The notes under the pieces are model-generated. The model did no database searches. It was not told where the DNA came from and was given only the letters and a program-made list of their open reading frames with translations. The position numbers and the translations under genes are program-made. Positions 23,830 through 32,797 of a stretch of 60,341 bases of DNA are shown one piece after another (position 1 is the stretch's first letter; each line of letters starts with the position of its first letter). This DNA is from JAUUZQ01 sp964538375 (GTDB lineage Bacteria > Bacteroidota > Bacteroidia > Bacteroidales > GCA-2748055). Location: NCBI GenBank assembly GCA_964538375.1, contig CAZIFQ010000020.1, positions 1-60,341 on the forward strand, given 5' to 3'.

Positions 23830-24549
23830 ATGAAAACTAAATGTATTATTGTAGACGATGAGCCGCTGGCAAGGGAACTAATCAGAGGTCATGTTCAAAA
23901 GCTTAAGAATTTCGAGATTGTGGAGGAATGCGGAAATAGCATTAAAGCAATGGAAGTATTGAGGAATCAGCCGATTGACCTTATGTTTCTTGATATAAAA
24001 ATGCCACAAATCTCAGGTATAGAGTTTTTGAAAAAGCTGAAGAGTCCACCTAAAGTGATTATAACGACTGCATACAGCCAATATGCATTAGATGGCTTTG
24101 AGCTTGATGTAGTGGATTACCTGATGAAGCCAATTACTTTTGAACGTTTCTTTAAGGCCATAAATAAATATTCTGCAGCTAAGAACCAGCAAATTATCTC
24201 TCTGGAAAATGAAAGTAAATTTAACGATCACTCCTTCATCTATGTCAAAGAAAATAAGAAAGTTATAAAAATATACCTGAAAGAGATTCACTTCATCGAA
24301 GGACTTAATGAATATATTAGAATTCACACTGACAACAGAAGAGTTGTTGTGAAGAGCAGTCTCCAGTCCATTGAAAAGAAACTTCCCTCAGAATTCTTCA
24401 TCAGGGTTCACAAATCATATATCGTATCTATTCCGAGAATTCGTGCATTCAATGCTACAACCATTGAACTCGAAAATGCAAAGGTACGTATTGGAAGGAA
24501 CTATAAAAATCAGGTCTTTACAGCTTTGCAATTTAATAGTAAAGTATAG
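23830..24549 (+). CDS. LytTR-family response regulator
   Basis: A 239-residue regulator. The receiver domain begins KCIIVDDEPLARELI, with phospho-acceptor Asp55 in MFLDIKMP, the Thr in IITTAYS and Lys near 106 in YLMKPI. A LytTR DNA-binding domain follows (about 135-239) with FIEGLNEYIRIHT, RRVVVKSSLQSIEKKLPSEFFIRVHKSYIV (split here: VKSSLQSIEKKLP then FIRVHKSYIV) and NATTIEL. Domain order and length are standard. It is probably activated by the divergent LytS-like kinase at 22671. Targets cannot be named; LytTR proteins bind paired direct repeats upstream of promoters. Confidence 0.95.
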   Translation: MKTKCIIVDDEPLARELIRGHVQKLKNFEIVEECGNSIKAMEVLRNQPIDLMFLDIKMPQISGIEFLKKLKSPPKVIITTAYSQYALDGFELDVVDYLMKPITFERFFKAINKYSAAKNQQIISLENESKFNDHSFIYVKENKKVIKIYLKEIHFIEGLNEYIRIHTDNRRVVVKSSLQSIEKKLPSEFFIRVHKSYIVSIPRIRAFNATTIELENAKVRIGRNYKNQVFTALQFNSKV

Positions 24550-24583
24550 TGTGTTTTGCCTATTCACAAGTAATTCACATAGT

Positions 24584-24603
24584 TTATTAACAATTGTTAA
24601 TAA
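24584..24603. promoter_or_regulatory. Perfect 20-bp palindrome after the LytTR gene
   Basis: TTATTAACAATTGTTAATAA is its own reverse complement over 20 bases. It lies 35 bases past the LytTR stop and about 250 bases before the next gene. It is A+T-rich and without a G+C stem, so it looks more like a dimeric protein site than a terminator. The half CAATTGTTAATAA recurs at 29658-29670, upstream of bcp. Confidence 0.55.
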
Positions 24604-24786
24604 CATAATTGTACAGGGTTAACAGGTAAAAGCAATCTGCAAACAACGTGGATGTTCTAAAGGGCTCGTTTTAAAGCTTATTCATAAGATAGTATACTTT
24701 ACTCTTATCTCTGGTAAGAGATTAATAAGGAATTCATTATTTGCATTTTACATCAACTATTAATGGATTATACTTTTTTTCGTAAC

Positions 24787-24801
24787 TTGGTTCCGAACCA
24801 A
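24787..24801 (+). promoter_or_regulatory. Operator-like inverted repeat TTGGTTC-C-GAACCAA
   Basis: Perfect 7-bp arms around one central C. A -7-like TATAATTTTTG lies 12 bases downstream (24814-24824), so the dyad overlaps the expected -33 region of a promoter for the exported protein at 24857. Confidence 0.5.
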
Positions 24802-24856
24802 TATATGTTCTGGTATAATTTTTGAATCTTTATAAAACAAAATAATTCCAATAGAG

Positions 24857-25528
24857 ATGAAAAATATCATTCGAGAAATTTCCGCCGCAGTTTTAATGCT
24901 ATCAATGCTAACGGTTGCTTACTCACAAAACCCTTCAGTAATTGTTATTGAATCGCAATTAACTGACATTGAAGGTGAATCTGTACCAGTCGTAAATATG
25001 GATTTGACCGTATTGATCCTGGATTCAAATGGGGAGCAGTGCTATGAAGATAACAAAACAATAACAACCAATGATCTTGGCACATTTCAATATTTTATTG
25101 AAGAAACACCTCAATTATTTAAAGCAGGAATAGGATCAGATCCTGCTGAAATACAACTCACTATTACTTCACCTGATGACGACGCATGGCTCGAAGAAGG
25201 CAAGTTTATTGTTAAGTATCTTATGACATTGGAAGGTGACAAAGAAAATCCTGAGTATTTTTTAACCAGGATGGAAGGACAGAAGCTAAATTATGAATAT
25301 CGTTCAGATATTTGGAAATTTAATGATATCTATCCCTTTGCATACATCAGCAGTACATTTCTTATCAGTTTTAATGAAGAGATTGCAGATGCAAAATCAT
25401 TGCTAATGGTAGCGCAAGAGTTTTTTAGCGAGAGCGAGAATAAAAACGCTGAAGAAATGGAGGCCCCACCGGCTTCTTCACGTGGTATCAAAGGTGGCCC
25501 TGCCGTTGGTGGATTTAAGAAGAAATAG
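24857..25528 (+). CDS. Exported hypothetical protein
   Basis: A 223-residue protein with a signal peptide (MKNIIREISAAVLMLSMLTVAYSQ). The mature part begins with a strand-rich, carboxypeptidase-regulatory-like segment (IEGESVPVVNMDLTVLILD, then TNDLGTFQYFIEE), typical of Bacteroidota surface proteins that process small extracellular matter. It ends in a flexible Gly/Pro/Ser tail (PPASSRGIKGGPAVGGFKKK). No enzyme motif is seen. It is ended by a strong bidirectional terminator. Confidence 0.68.
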   Translation: MKNIIREISAAVLMLSMLTVAYSQNPSVIVIESQLTDIEGESVPVVNMDLTVLILDSNGEQCYEDNKTITTNDLGTFQYFIEETPQLFKAGIGSDPAEIQLTITSPDDDAWLEEGKFIVKYLMTLEGDKENPEYFLTRMEGQKLNYEYRSDIWKFNDIYPFAYISSTFLISFNEEIADAKSLLMVAQEFFSESENKNAEEMEAPPASSRGIKGGPAVGGFKKK

Positions 25529-25598
25529 AAGAGGCGTTATAAGGCCCGTGACAAGGAAATTTGATCCTGACGGAGAGATAGAAAATAATAATTAAAAC

Positions 25599-25628
25599 AA
25601 AAGGGGTGGAATAAATTCCACCCCTTTT
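25599..25628. terminator. Bidirectional terminator between convergent genes
   Basis: AAAAGGGGTGGAA pairs perfectly with TTCCACCCCTTTT around a TAAA loop, and more T's follow on the plus strand. It ends the 24857 gene and the minus-strand floA operon. Confidence 0.9.
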
Positions 25629-25644
25629 TTATTCCAATCCTTAT

Positions 25645-26652
25645 TTATTCCTTATCAATTTTCCCTCCTGATTTTGGAGCTCCTCCTTTAGATATTGAAT
25701 CCCGCATAGTGGTATCGGCCTCAATATTCTTGAACTTATAATAGTCCATAATCCCCAGGTTTCCGCTTCTGAATGCTTCAGCCATTGCCAGCGGTATCTC
25801 TACCTCTGCCTCAATCACTTTTGCACGAGCTTCCTGGGACTTGGCCTTCATCTCCTGCTCATTTGCTACCGCCATTGCACGACGTTCCTCAGCTTTTGCC
25901 TGGGCAATATTTTTATCTGCGTTGGCCTGGTCCATCTGCAATACAGCACCAATATTTTTTCCGATATCAATATCAGCGACATCAATGGAAAGGATCTCAA
26001 AAGCCGTACCAGCATCTAATCCCTTTTCCAGTACAATCCTGGAAATATAATCCGGATTCTCCAATACCTCCTTGTGAGATTTTGAACTACCTATTGAAGA
26101 CACAATTCCTTCACCAACACGAGCAAGAACGGTCTCTTCGCCAGCACCACCTACCAATTGTTTGATATTTGCCCTCACCGTTACTCTCGCTTTTGCAATC
26201 AACTGGATACCATCTTTCGCAACAGCAGTTACCGGTGGTGTATTGATCACTTTTGGATTTACTGACATCTTTACAGCTTCCAATACATCCCTTCCTGCCA
26301 GGTCAATGGCAGTAGCCATATTAAATGTTAGATCGATGTTGGCTTTCATCGCCGAAACCAGTGCGTGAATTACTTGTTCAACCCGGCCTCCTGCAAGGTA
26401 GTGAGCTTCCAGTTCGTCACGCTTGATAAAGGCAAGTCCGGCCTTTGTGGCTTCGATCATTGATCTTACTATAATATTAGGAGGTACTTTCCTCCAACGC
26501 ATAAGAATTAACTGCAGCAGTGATATTCTTACTCCGGAAAGTAAGGCTGTGAACCATAATCTTACCGGAATGAAATAGAGCAATATCCATAGCCCGATAA
26601 TACTGGCTATGACAATGATTATCCAAGAAAAAGATGCTAATTCGCCATTCAT
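25645..26652 (-). CDS. floA: Flotillin-like protein FloA (UPF0365)
   Basis: A 335-residue SPFH-family membrane scaffold. A single membrane segment (about 9-32, WIIIVIASIIGLWILLYFIP) is followed by the UPF0365 core with RMIEATKAGL, IDLAGRDVLEAVKMSV and INTPPVTAVAKDGI, then an Ala/Glu/Lys-rich helical region (AKAEERRAMAVANEQEMKA). Homologues form functional membrane microdomains and are normally paired with NfeD. It starts seven bases after the NfeD-like gene, so the pair is one operon with clpS upstream. No palmitoylation Cys is seen near the membrane segment. Confidence 0.95.
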   Translation of the reverse strand: MNGELASFSWIIIVIASIIGLWILLYFIPVRLWFTALLSGVRISLLQLILMRWRKVPPNIIVRSMIEATKAGLAFIKRDELEAHYLAGGRVEQVIHALVSAMKANIDLTFNMATAIDLAGRDVLEAVKMSVNPKVINTPPVTAVAKDGIQLIAKARVTVRANIKQLVGGAGEETVLARVGEGIVSSIGSSKSHKEVLENPDYISRIVLEKGLDAGTAFEILSIDVADIDIGKNIGAVLQMDQANADKNIAQAKAEERRAMAVANEQEMKAKSQEARAKVIEAEVEIPLAMAEAFRSGNLGIMDYYKFKNIEADTTMRDSISKGGAPKSGGKIDKE

Positions 26653-26659
26653 AATTATA

Positions 26660-27124
26660 TTATTTTATTGGTTTTACTGAAATACTTGTTCCTTTAATAG
26701 AGACAACCTCAACAGGAGAGTGTTCATCTATATATCCTTCGACAGACTTTGCTTCCCTAACAATGTCGTTTACATTAATTTTTCCCATTGGAGCCAATCT
26801 TGTCATTGTCACTCCTTTGTCTCCAACTTTTATCTGTTCAGCAGTTATATTACTATCTACCGTCCCCTCAATATTTGTTTTGAGCATCAGCCTCTTCCAT
26901 GTTCTTGCACGCAGGGAAAACACAATAACAATAAGACTTATGAGAATGGTACCAATCAGAAACCAGACGCCTGTGTTGGTTCCATAATCTGTAAATGCTT
27001 TATATACTCCAAGAACAGTAAGTACCAGGCCGGCAATACCCGCAACTGTTATTCCCGGAACAAGCAAGAACTCAATCACGAAAAGCAGAATACCCAGCAA
27101 TATCAATATGATTATTCCGGTCAT
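26660..27124 (-). CDS. NfeD-like short membrane protein
   Basis: A 154-residue short-form NfeD protein: three hydrophobic helices at the N-terminus (IIILILLGILLFVIEFLLVP, then TVAGIAGLVLTVLGVYKAF and VWFLIGTILISLIVIVFSL), followed by an OB-fold (VGDKGVTMTRLAPMGKI and VEGYIDEHSPVEVVSIKG). It should associate with FloA, which lies seven bases downstream. There is no ClpP-like domain, so it belongs to the short class. Confidence 0.9.
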   Translation of the reverse strand: MTGIIILILLGILLFVIEFLLVPGITVAGIAGLVLTVLGVYKAFTDYGTNTGVWFLIGTILISLIVIVFSLRARTWKRLMLKTNIEGTVDSNITAEQIKVGDKGVTMTRLAPMGKINVNDIVREAKSVEGYIDEHSPVEVVSIKGTSISVKPIK

Positions 27125-27135
27125 AATAAAACTAT

Positions 27136-27423
27136 TTATTCAATTGTTGCTTTTAGTCCCCGGGAAACCAATTCTTCCCTGGTCTCTTTCAGTTCACTTA
27201 CTTCTCCGGTAAGTACTTCACATTTCCCTTTGTAATGTGCAATCATGGCACATTGCTCTGCCTGGTTGGCGGTATGCTTACATACCTCAACCAATGTGTC
27301 CATAACAAATTCAAAGGTATTTACCTCATCATTATGGAGCACTAAAACGGATGCCTGTTGATTCTCCTGTTCGGAATCCATCTTTTGCGGACGACTGGAA
27401 AAATTACTATCCATTTGTTTCAA
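27136..27423 (-). CDS. clpS: ClpS adaptor of the Clp protease
   Basis: A 95-residue N-end-rule adaptor that delivers substrates to ClpA/ClpC. The core VLVLHNDEVNTFEFVMDTLVE contains the Asp and Thr/Asn that bind N-degrons, then EQCAMIAHYKGKCEV. Start Met at 27423; a shorter start at MDSEQENQQ is also possible. It is the first gene of a minus-strand set with NfeD-like and FloA, 11 bases before the former. Confidence 0.93.
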   Translation of the reverse strand: MKQMDSNFSSRPQKMDSEQENQQASVLVLHNDEVNTFEFVMDTLVEVCKHTANQAEQCAMIAHYKGKCEVLTGEVSELKETREELVSRGLKATIE

Positions 27424-27549
27424 TTAACTATCTCAAATATAGCAAAAGAATCAATATACTCATTAGTGAGAAGCCTACTTTCAAATTTATATTTGAGAAT
27501 AAGACCTTGTATAATTTTCACATGAAGAAAGAGGACAAGAATGAGAGAA

Positions 27550-29571
27550 TTACTTTTCCAGTTTACGTACTTTTTCAAGTGACATTGTACTTCCATTATA
27601 CCAGGAAACAATGTATGCAGTTTCATACCCTGAGCTGCGCACTACCTGCCGGGCCTTGACAGCATCTTCATACCGACTAAATTTCCCAACATAATATTTG
27701 GTCAGATTCCTTTCAGGAATTGTTTCTGCAGTAATAGGAGATAGTCCTTCAAAGGCATTCGGGGCAACCGTTTTTGAAAAAGCACCAATCTGAATCCTGT
27801 AAAATGACCCCTTGGGCAATTCGAGATCAACCGGAATAGGATTATCAGGAGAATATGGAGATTCGTCTAAAAGCTTAAACCTGTTAAGGGGAATATTTGT
27901 CTTGCTTACCGGCTTTTTCATTGGTTCCGGCTTAATATCCGCTGGTTTCTCAACCAGTTTCTTAGTTTCTGCTTTATTCTCGAAAACATCCTTTCTGCTA
28001 CCTACTGCTTCCTTATTTTCATCTTCCTTGAATCTGTAAACAGTAATATTGCTGATAACGGTATCTTTTTCAATTGATTCCGGAATATTTTCCTTTTTGT
28101 GTGGCTTATAATCTGCAATTTTCGCATACAACTCATCCGCTAATTGTTGTTCTGCCCCGGCCTTCTTCTCCCATACCAGTATTTGTTTTTGATACAACCA
28201 ACGATCATTAGGATCCTCAGACTCCCTCACCTTTATCATTGCCGAGGTAGAGAGCTCAGCCAGGGAATCAGATACTGTCTGATATGTCAAAGCAGCTGCG
28301 ACCATCGATTGATATTCCGTATCCACATTAGAAGAAATAATTTTTATTTCTGTGCTTACCTTATTATCCTTCGGTACCGGCTTCACATTTTTTACCTCCT
28401 TTTTTTGAACACTGGCTTTTTGTGTAAGCGCAATCTCTCCAAGCATCTTGGCAGCCACACTTCCCAGGTTTGCTATGCGCCTCACCTCCTCAGGCGATTC
28501 GGATGCCAGGGAAACCTTTGGTTCGCTAAAGTGCACCCTGTACACTGTAGTAGCGGAGTCTGCCCCATTTCTCCCCGTAAAAAACATAACCATTCCAAGA
28601 TCCCTTCCGGGCAACAGAAGGTAATCGTCAAATGCTGAGTTAATTGGGAATCCCAGGTTAATGGGAAGCGACCACTCTTTTCTCTCTTCATCAAAATGAG
28701 ACCGATAAAGGTCAAACCCACCAATCCCTTCAAATCCATTAGATGCAAAATACATATCCTTTCCTACGGGATCGTAGTAAGGAAGTATCTCATCCAACTC
28801 CGTGTTGATTTCCTGAACAGGTTTAATATCTGTCCATTTCCCGGTATTTCCTTTTTTGGCATGGAAAATTTGAGTTCCATTCTTTCCACTCTTCTCATAG
28901 CCGGTGAAATATACATAAGTTCCCCTTTCTACTTTTTCAGGAAGAAACATCAGGCTGTTCAAATCGCCACTTTCCTCACCTTCTGAATAAAACTCTTTTG
29001 GTTTTTCCTGTAAAATACCTCCCTTCATCCTTATCTGGCTATATTGAGCCGGATCATACAAATTCATCGAGGTGACATTGATCACGTCAAATGGATTATA
29101 CTCAGTAGTAATCCTCGCAGCTTCATTTACTGACCTGATAAGAAGTTTTGAATTTTTCTTCTTTGTTAAGGCCCGGGAAGCTTCCTTATCAAACCTGAGA
29201 TAATATTGCTTTGCTTTCTGAAAATCATACATCTTCCGATACGCTTCTCCCAGGTAATAATATACATCCTTCGGTACACCCCTGGTAGAAGAAAAATGTA
29301 ACATCTCAACTGCATCTTCATAATCCATGTTCAATTCCACCATACAGGCACCACAGTAATACTTATACATGGGGTCCCGGGAAAATTTATTCATCAGGAT
29401 ACGATAATCAAACAGGGCATCGTCAAATTCGCCATTTTCAAATCTCTCCAGGGCCCTCTCCCTGAGCACAACCTTTGAGCTATCCTCAACTTGTCCAAAA
29501 ATGGGCATAAGCCCGGATGAAAAGACCAGCATGAAAGCCAATATTATCCTAAAAGAATTCTCTTTAAACAT
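27550..29571 (-). CDS. Exported TPR / PD40 / SPOR-domain protein
   Basis: A 673-residue protein with signal peptide (cleaved near GLMPIFGQ). N-terminal TPR-like repeats (ALERFENGEFDDALFDYRIL and YYYLGEAYRKMYDFQKAKQYYL; about 35-150) lead into PD40-like WD40-type beta-propeller blades (YVYFTGYEKSGKNG, DMYFASNGFEGIGGFDLYRS; about 190-340), a Lys/Ser/Glu linker, and a C-terminal SPOR domain (FYRIQIGAFS... YYVGKFSRYEDAVKARQVV; about 595-660), which binds denuded peptidoglycan. TPR+PD40 proteins often occur with type IX secretion (PorE-like) systems; here SPOR replaces OmpA. Function is unknown beyond septal or cell-wall association. Confidence 0.8.
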   Translation of the reverse strand: MFKENSFRIILAFMLVFSSGLMPIFGQVEDSSKVVLRERALERFENGEFDDALFDYRILMNKFSRDPMYKYYCGACMVELNMDYEDAVEMLHFSSTRGVPKDVYYYLGEAYRKMYDFQKAKQYYLRFDKEASRALTKKKNSKLLIRSVNEAARITTEYNPFDVINVTSMNLYDPAQYSQIRMKGGILQEKPKEFYSEGEESGDLNSLMFLPEKVERGTYVYFTGYEKSGKNGTQIFHAKKGNTGKWTDIKPVQEINTELDEILPYYDPVGKDMYFASNGFEGIGGFDLYRSHFDEERKEWSLPINLGFPINSAFDDYLLLPGRDLGMVMFFTGRNGADSATTVYRVHFSEPKVSLASESPEEVRRIANLGSVAAKMLGEIALTQKASVQKKEVKNVKPVPKDNKVSTEIKIISSNVDTEYQSMVAAALTYQTVSDSLAELSTSAMIKVRESEDPNDRWLYQKQILVWEKKAGAEQQLADELYAKIADYKPHKKENIPESIEKDTVISNITVYRFKEDENKEAVGSRKDVFENKAETKKLVEKPADIKPEPMKKPVSKTNIPLNRFKLLDESPYSPDNPIPVDLELPKGSFYRIQIGAFSKTVAPNAFEGLSPITAETIPERNLTKYYVGKFSRYEDAVKARQVVRSSGYETAYIVSWYNGSTMSLEKVRKLEK

Positions 29572-29724
29572 ATTGTAGATTTAAACATTTTACCTACTAA
29601 ATTTTCTGCCGCAGGTATGGCTTAAAAATAGTAATTATAATTCACTTTCAGTGGAGACAATTGTTAATAAACATTGAGGCAAAAACCACTCAATTACAAG
29701 GAATCTTTATTACTTTTACAGATC

Positions 29725-30189
29725 ATGGTAAAAAGTACAAAACTCAAGCCCGGCGAACCTGCACCTGCGTTTTCAGCGTTTGATCAGGACGGTAATATCG
29801 TGACTTTAGATCAGTTTAGGGGCAAGAAACTGGTCCTCTATTTTTATCCGAAGGATAATACGCCCGGGTGTACTGCAGAAGCATGCGATCTCAGGGATAA
29901 TTATGACAGGTTTCTCAGTGAAGGGTACGAAATACTGGGTGTGAGCGCTGATAATGAAAAATCACACCAGCGATTCATCAGTAAATTTGATCTTCCATTT
30001 AATTTAATTTCAGATGTTGATAAAAAAGTTCTGAACTTATATAATGCATGGGGGGAGAAAAAGCTATATGGAAAAACCTTCCTGGGAGTTGCCAGGAAGA
30101 CTTTCATCATCTCTGAAGAGGGCATTATTGAAAAAATAATTGAAAAAGTTCAAACAAAAGTGCATTCAAGTCAGATATTTGAAGATTAG
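29725..30189 (+). CDS. bcp: Thioredoxin-dependent thiol peroxidase Bcp
   Basis: A 154-residue peroxiredoxin of the BCP/PrxQ type. The peroxidatic Cys49 is in DNTPGCTAEACDLRD, with resolving Cys54 five residues on, as in atypical two-Cys enzymes. The ATG at 29725 is chosen over a TTG at 29674 because the domain starts at MVKSTKLKPGEPAPAF. recA follows after 26 bases, suggesting an oxidative/DNA-damage pairing. The electron donor may be a thioredoxin system. Confidence 0.93.
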   Translation: MVKSTKLKPGEPAPAFSAFDQDGNIVTLDQFRGKKLVLYFYPKDNTPGCTAEACDLRDNYDRFLSEGYEILGVSADNEKSHQRFISKFDLPFNLISDVDKKVLNLYNAWGEKKLYGKTFLGVARKTFIISEEGIIEKIIEKVQTKVHSSQIFED

Positions 30190-30215
30190 AACACATTAAC
30201 AGGTAAAAAATAGTT

Positions 30216-31238
30216 ATGAGTAATCAGAAAAATGAAAACGGTGGCAACCAGGAAAAGCTTAAAGCACTTCAACTGACACTTGACAAAATTGAAAAGAGCT
30301 ATGGAAAAGGCGCTATTATGAAAATGGGAGATACTGCTATAGCAGACATACCTATAATCGGAAGCGGTTCAATTGGGCTTGATATAGCAATGGGTATCGG
30401 TGGATACCCCCGTGGAAGAGTAGTAGAAATTTATGGTCCTGAATCATCCGGGAAAACCACCCTGGCCATCCATGCCATAGCCGAAACACAAAAGAAGGGC
30501 GGTATTGCAGCTTTTATTGATGCAGAACATGCATTCGACCGCTTCTATGCCCAAAAACTTGGTGTAGATATTGAAAACCTTTATATCTCGCAGCCGGATA
30601 ATGGCGAACAGGCCCTGGAAATTGCCGATCACCTGATACGGTCCGGTGCCATCGATATCGTTGTTATTGACTCTGTGGCAGCTCTCACGCCAAAAGCAGA
30701 GATCGAAGGTGAGATGGGCGAATCTAAAATGGGTCTGCAGGCCAGGTTAATGTCACAAGCGTTGAGAAAACTCGCGGCGAACATTAACAAGACCAATACT
30801 ACCTGTATGTTCATCAACCAGCTTAGAGAAAAGATAGGTGTTATGTTCGGAAATCCCGAAACAACTACGGGTGGAAATGCCTTGAAATTTTACGCTTCGA
30901 TCCGGCTCGACATTCGCAGAATTGGACAGATAAAGGAAGGTGATGAGATCCAGGGTAACAGAACCCGTGTGAAAGTGGTGAAAAATAAACTTGCGCCACC
31001 ATTCAAGAAAGCTGAGTTCGATATTATGTATGGAGAGGGTATTTCAAAAATGGGTGAATTAATTGACCTGGGAGTTGAGCTCGATATTGTAAAGAAGAGC
31101 GGATCATGGTTCAGCTACGGTGAAACTCGTCTTGGACAGGGCCGTGATTCGGTGAAATCTTTGATTAAAGATAATCCCGAACTGGCAGAAGAGCTGGAAG
31201 GAAAAATCAAAGATGCTATGTCAGCAAAAAGCAAGTAG
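30216..31238 (+). CDS. recA: Recombinase RecA
   Basis: A 340-residue recombinase. Walker A is GPESSGKTT (about 69-77), Walker B is VVIDSVAAL, loop L1 and L2 are EGEMGESKMGLQAR and NPETTTGGNALKFY, and MIADIP-type N-terminus appears as KMGDTAIADIPIIGSG. It catalyses homologous pairing and SOS co-proteolysis. Length is standard. It follows bcp by 26 bases; no LexA-like box was recognised in the short gap. Confidence 0.99.
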   Translation: MSNQKNENGGNQEKLKALQLTLDKIEKSYGKGAIMKMGDTAIADIPIIGSGSIGLDIAMGIGGYPRGRVVEIYGPESSGKTTLAIHAIAETQKKGGIAAFIDAEHAFDRFYAQKLGVDIENLYISQPDNGEQALEIADHLIRSGAIDIVVIDSVAALTPKAEIEGEMGESKMGLQARLMSQALRKLAANINKTNTTCMFINQLREKIGVMFGNPETTTGGNALKFYASIRLDIRRIGQIKEGDEIQGNRTRVKVVKNKLAPPFKKAEFDIMYGEGISKMGELIDLGVELDIVKKSGSWFSYGETRLGQGRDSVKSLIKDNPELAEELEGKIKDAMSAKSK

Positions 31239-31352
31239 TATATTTATTGTATGTTGGAATAGCTGTACGAAGAATTTCAGAAAGTTGATAAGATTATTGA
31301 TACGCGAAAAATCAATTTCTTATCTTGCTTAACAATCAAGAGGAGACATAGA

Positions 31353-31760
31353 ATGAACTTTTTGCTACATTTTATCTTCATTGCAGCTTTTCTACTCGTT
31401 TATGTAATTGCAATAATCATTCTTAAACCGTTTCGGGTGCACCGCAAACGGCCTGTCTCGACTATTGCCCTTAAAACAAGCTACCTGATATACCTGGCAG
31501 CATTCATGTTACTGGCATACCTTGTTTTATTCTTCTCCATAAGCTCTGAGCCCACAGAGGAAGCTATCGAAGAGAAAATTCTGAATGTATTCACCATCTT
31601 CTCTGTTTTTGCATTCTTTATTCCCAATGTGGGAATCATGATCCGAAGAAGTATAAAGACATGGCGCATAACTTACAACTACTTGTTTACAGCCATCAAT
31701 TTAATCATTGCCGGGGGATTGATATATTATATTACGGATATACCCTGGCAGTTCAAGTAG
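31353..31760 (+). CDS. Four-helix membrane protein of unknown function
   Basis: A 135-residue integral membrane protein: hydrophobic segments about 4-25, 45-66, 80-98 and 108-128, with a basic loop (KPFRVHRKRPVS) after the first. No family is recognised. The stop overlaps the 3-prime end of miaA by eight bases in a convergent arrangement. Confidence 0.72.
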   Translation: MNFLLHFIFIAAFLLVYVIAIIILKPFRVHRKRPVSTIALKTSYLIYLAAFMLLAYLVLFFSISSEPTEEAIEEKILNVFTIFSVFAFFIPNVGIMIRRSIKTWRITYNYLFTAINLIIAGGLIYYITDIPWQFK

Positions 31761-32673
31761 CCGTATACCACTCCTTAATTTGAGCCATCTTCTCTTTCAT
31801 AGACAATTCACCATCCATCCAGTGAATCTGAATCCCTCTTCGCTCCATTCCACGGAAATAGGTCATTTGTCGCTTTGCAAACCTGTGTATGGCAGAATTT
31901 AATTCTGTTACCATCTGATCATAGCTAAGTATACCGGTAATGTATTGCGACAGGTATTTATACTCTAATCCGTAATACTCAAGTTTAGCTGCATCAACTC
32001 CCTGCTCCATCAATATTTTCGCCTCACCTACCATTCCTTCGTCCAGTCGTTGATGCAATCTCCGGGTAATGCGACTTCGCCTCTCCTCTCTTTCAAAATT
32101 TAATCCTACTACCAGCGAGCTTAGCTCCGGAACTACTGTTTCTTCTACTTCATTCTCTTGCTGATACTTAAGTATCTCTATGGCCCTGATGGCTCTTTTC
32201 CTGGATTCCGTATCAGTGGTATTGTGCACCGGGCCGAAAGAATTCAGAATATCAACCAGCTCCTTCATGCTAAGGGTATCCAGGCGTTCCCGAAGTAATT
32301 TATCCACAGGGACATTAACCAACTTGTAGTTCCGTAAAACAGATTCGATGTAAAGCCCTGATCCACCACACAATATGGGTAGAAGCCCCTTCTCCTCTAT
32401 CTTATTGAAGGCCTGGGTAAAATCCTTTTGAAACTCAAAAACATTATATTCATAACCCGCATCTACAATATCGATAAGGTGATAGCAAATCTCTTTGTCC
32501 TCAAGCAGGTAATCATCATAATCCTTCCCTGTACCAAGATTCATGCCCCTGTATACCTGTCTCGAATCTGCACTGATAATTTCGCCATCGAATAGCAAAG
32601 CGGCATTCGCAGCAAGCGCTGTTTTACCGCCAGCAGTGTGGCCAAGAACTGTAATCATGTTAAAGTTTCCCAT
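31753..32673 (-). CDS. miaA: tRNA dimethylallyltransferase MiaA
   Basis: A 306-residue prenyltransferase that adds the dimethylallyl group to A37 of tRNAs reading U. P-loop GHTAGGKTAL is at residues 11-20, then ISADSRQVYRGMNLGTGK, DYDDYL, CHYLIDI-type YHLIDIVD, GGSGLYIESVL, RRITRRLHQRLDEGM and FAKRQMTYFRG are family hallmarks. Length is standard. Confidence 0.97.
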   Translation of the reverse strand: MGNFNMITVLGHTAGGKTALAANAALLFDGEIISADSRQVYRGMNLGTGKDYDDYLLEDKEICYHLIDIVDAGYEYNVFEFQKDFTQAFNKIEEKGLLPILCGGSGLYIESVLRNYKLVNVPVDKLLRERLDTLSMKELVDILNSFGPVHNTTDTESRKRAIRAIEILKYQQENEVEETVVPELSSLVVGLNFEREERRSRITRRLHQRLDEGMVGEAKILMEQGVDAAKLEYYGLEYKYLSQYITGILSYDQMVTELNSAIHRFAKRQMTYFRGMERRGIQIHWMDGELSMKEKMAQIKEWYTAT

Positions 32674-32797
32674 GTCTAAACTTTACTAAGATCATCAAAA
32701 TTACAATTTAATTTTTTATTACCTCCCCTAATAAATCTAATTACACACAATGAAAATGATAAAGATTCGTATATTTATAATAGCGCAAATTTCCTAA

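Larger units (their letters stand above)
24550..24856. other. Intergenic region with palindromes between LytTR gene and 24857 gene
   Basis: 307 bases without a gene. It contains the 20-bp palindrome at 24584-24603, a CTCTTA/TAAGAG hairpin at 24712-24730, and the TTGGTTC/GAACCAA operator-like dyad at 24787-24801. Confidence 0.6.

Noticed and set aside
26720..27235. 171-codon plus-strand ORF opposite nfeD
   Set aside because: It is antisense to a clear NfeD-like gene, rich in Tyr/Cys/Ser and without homologue-like motifs.
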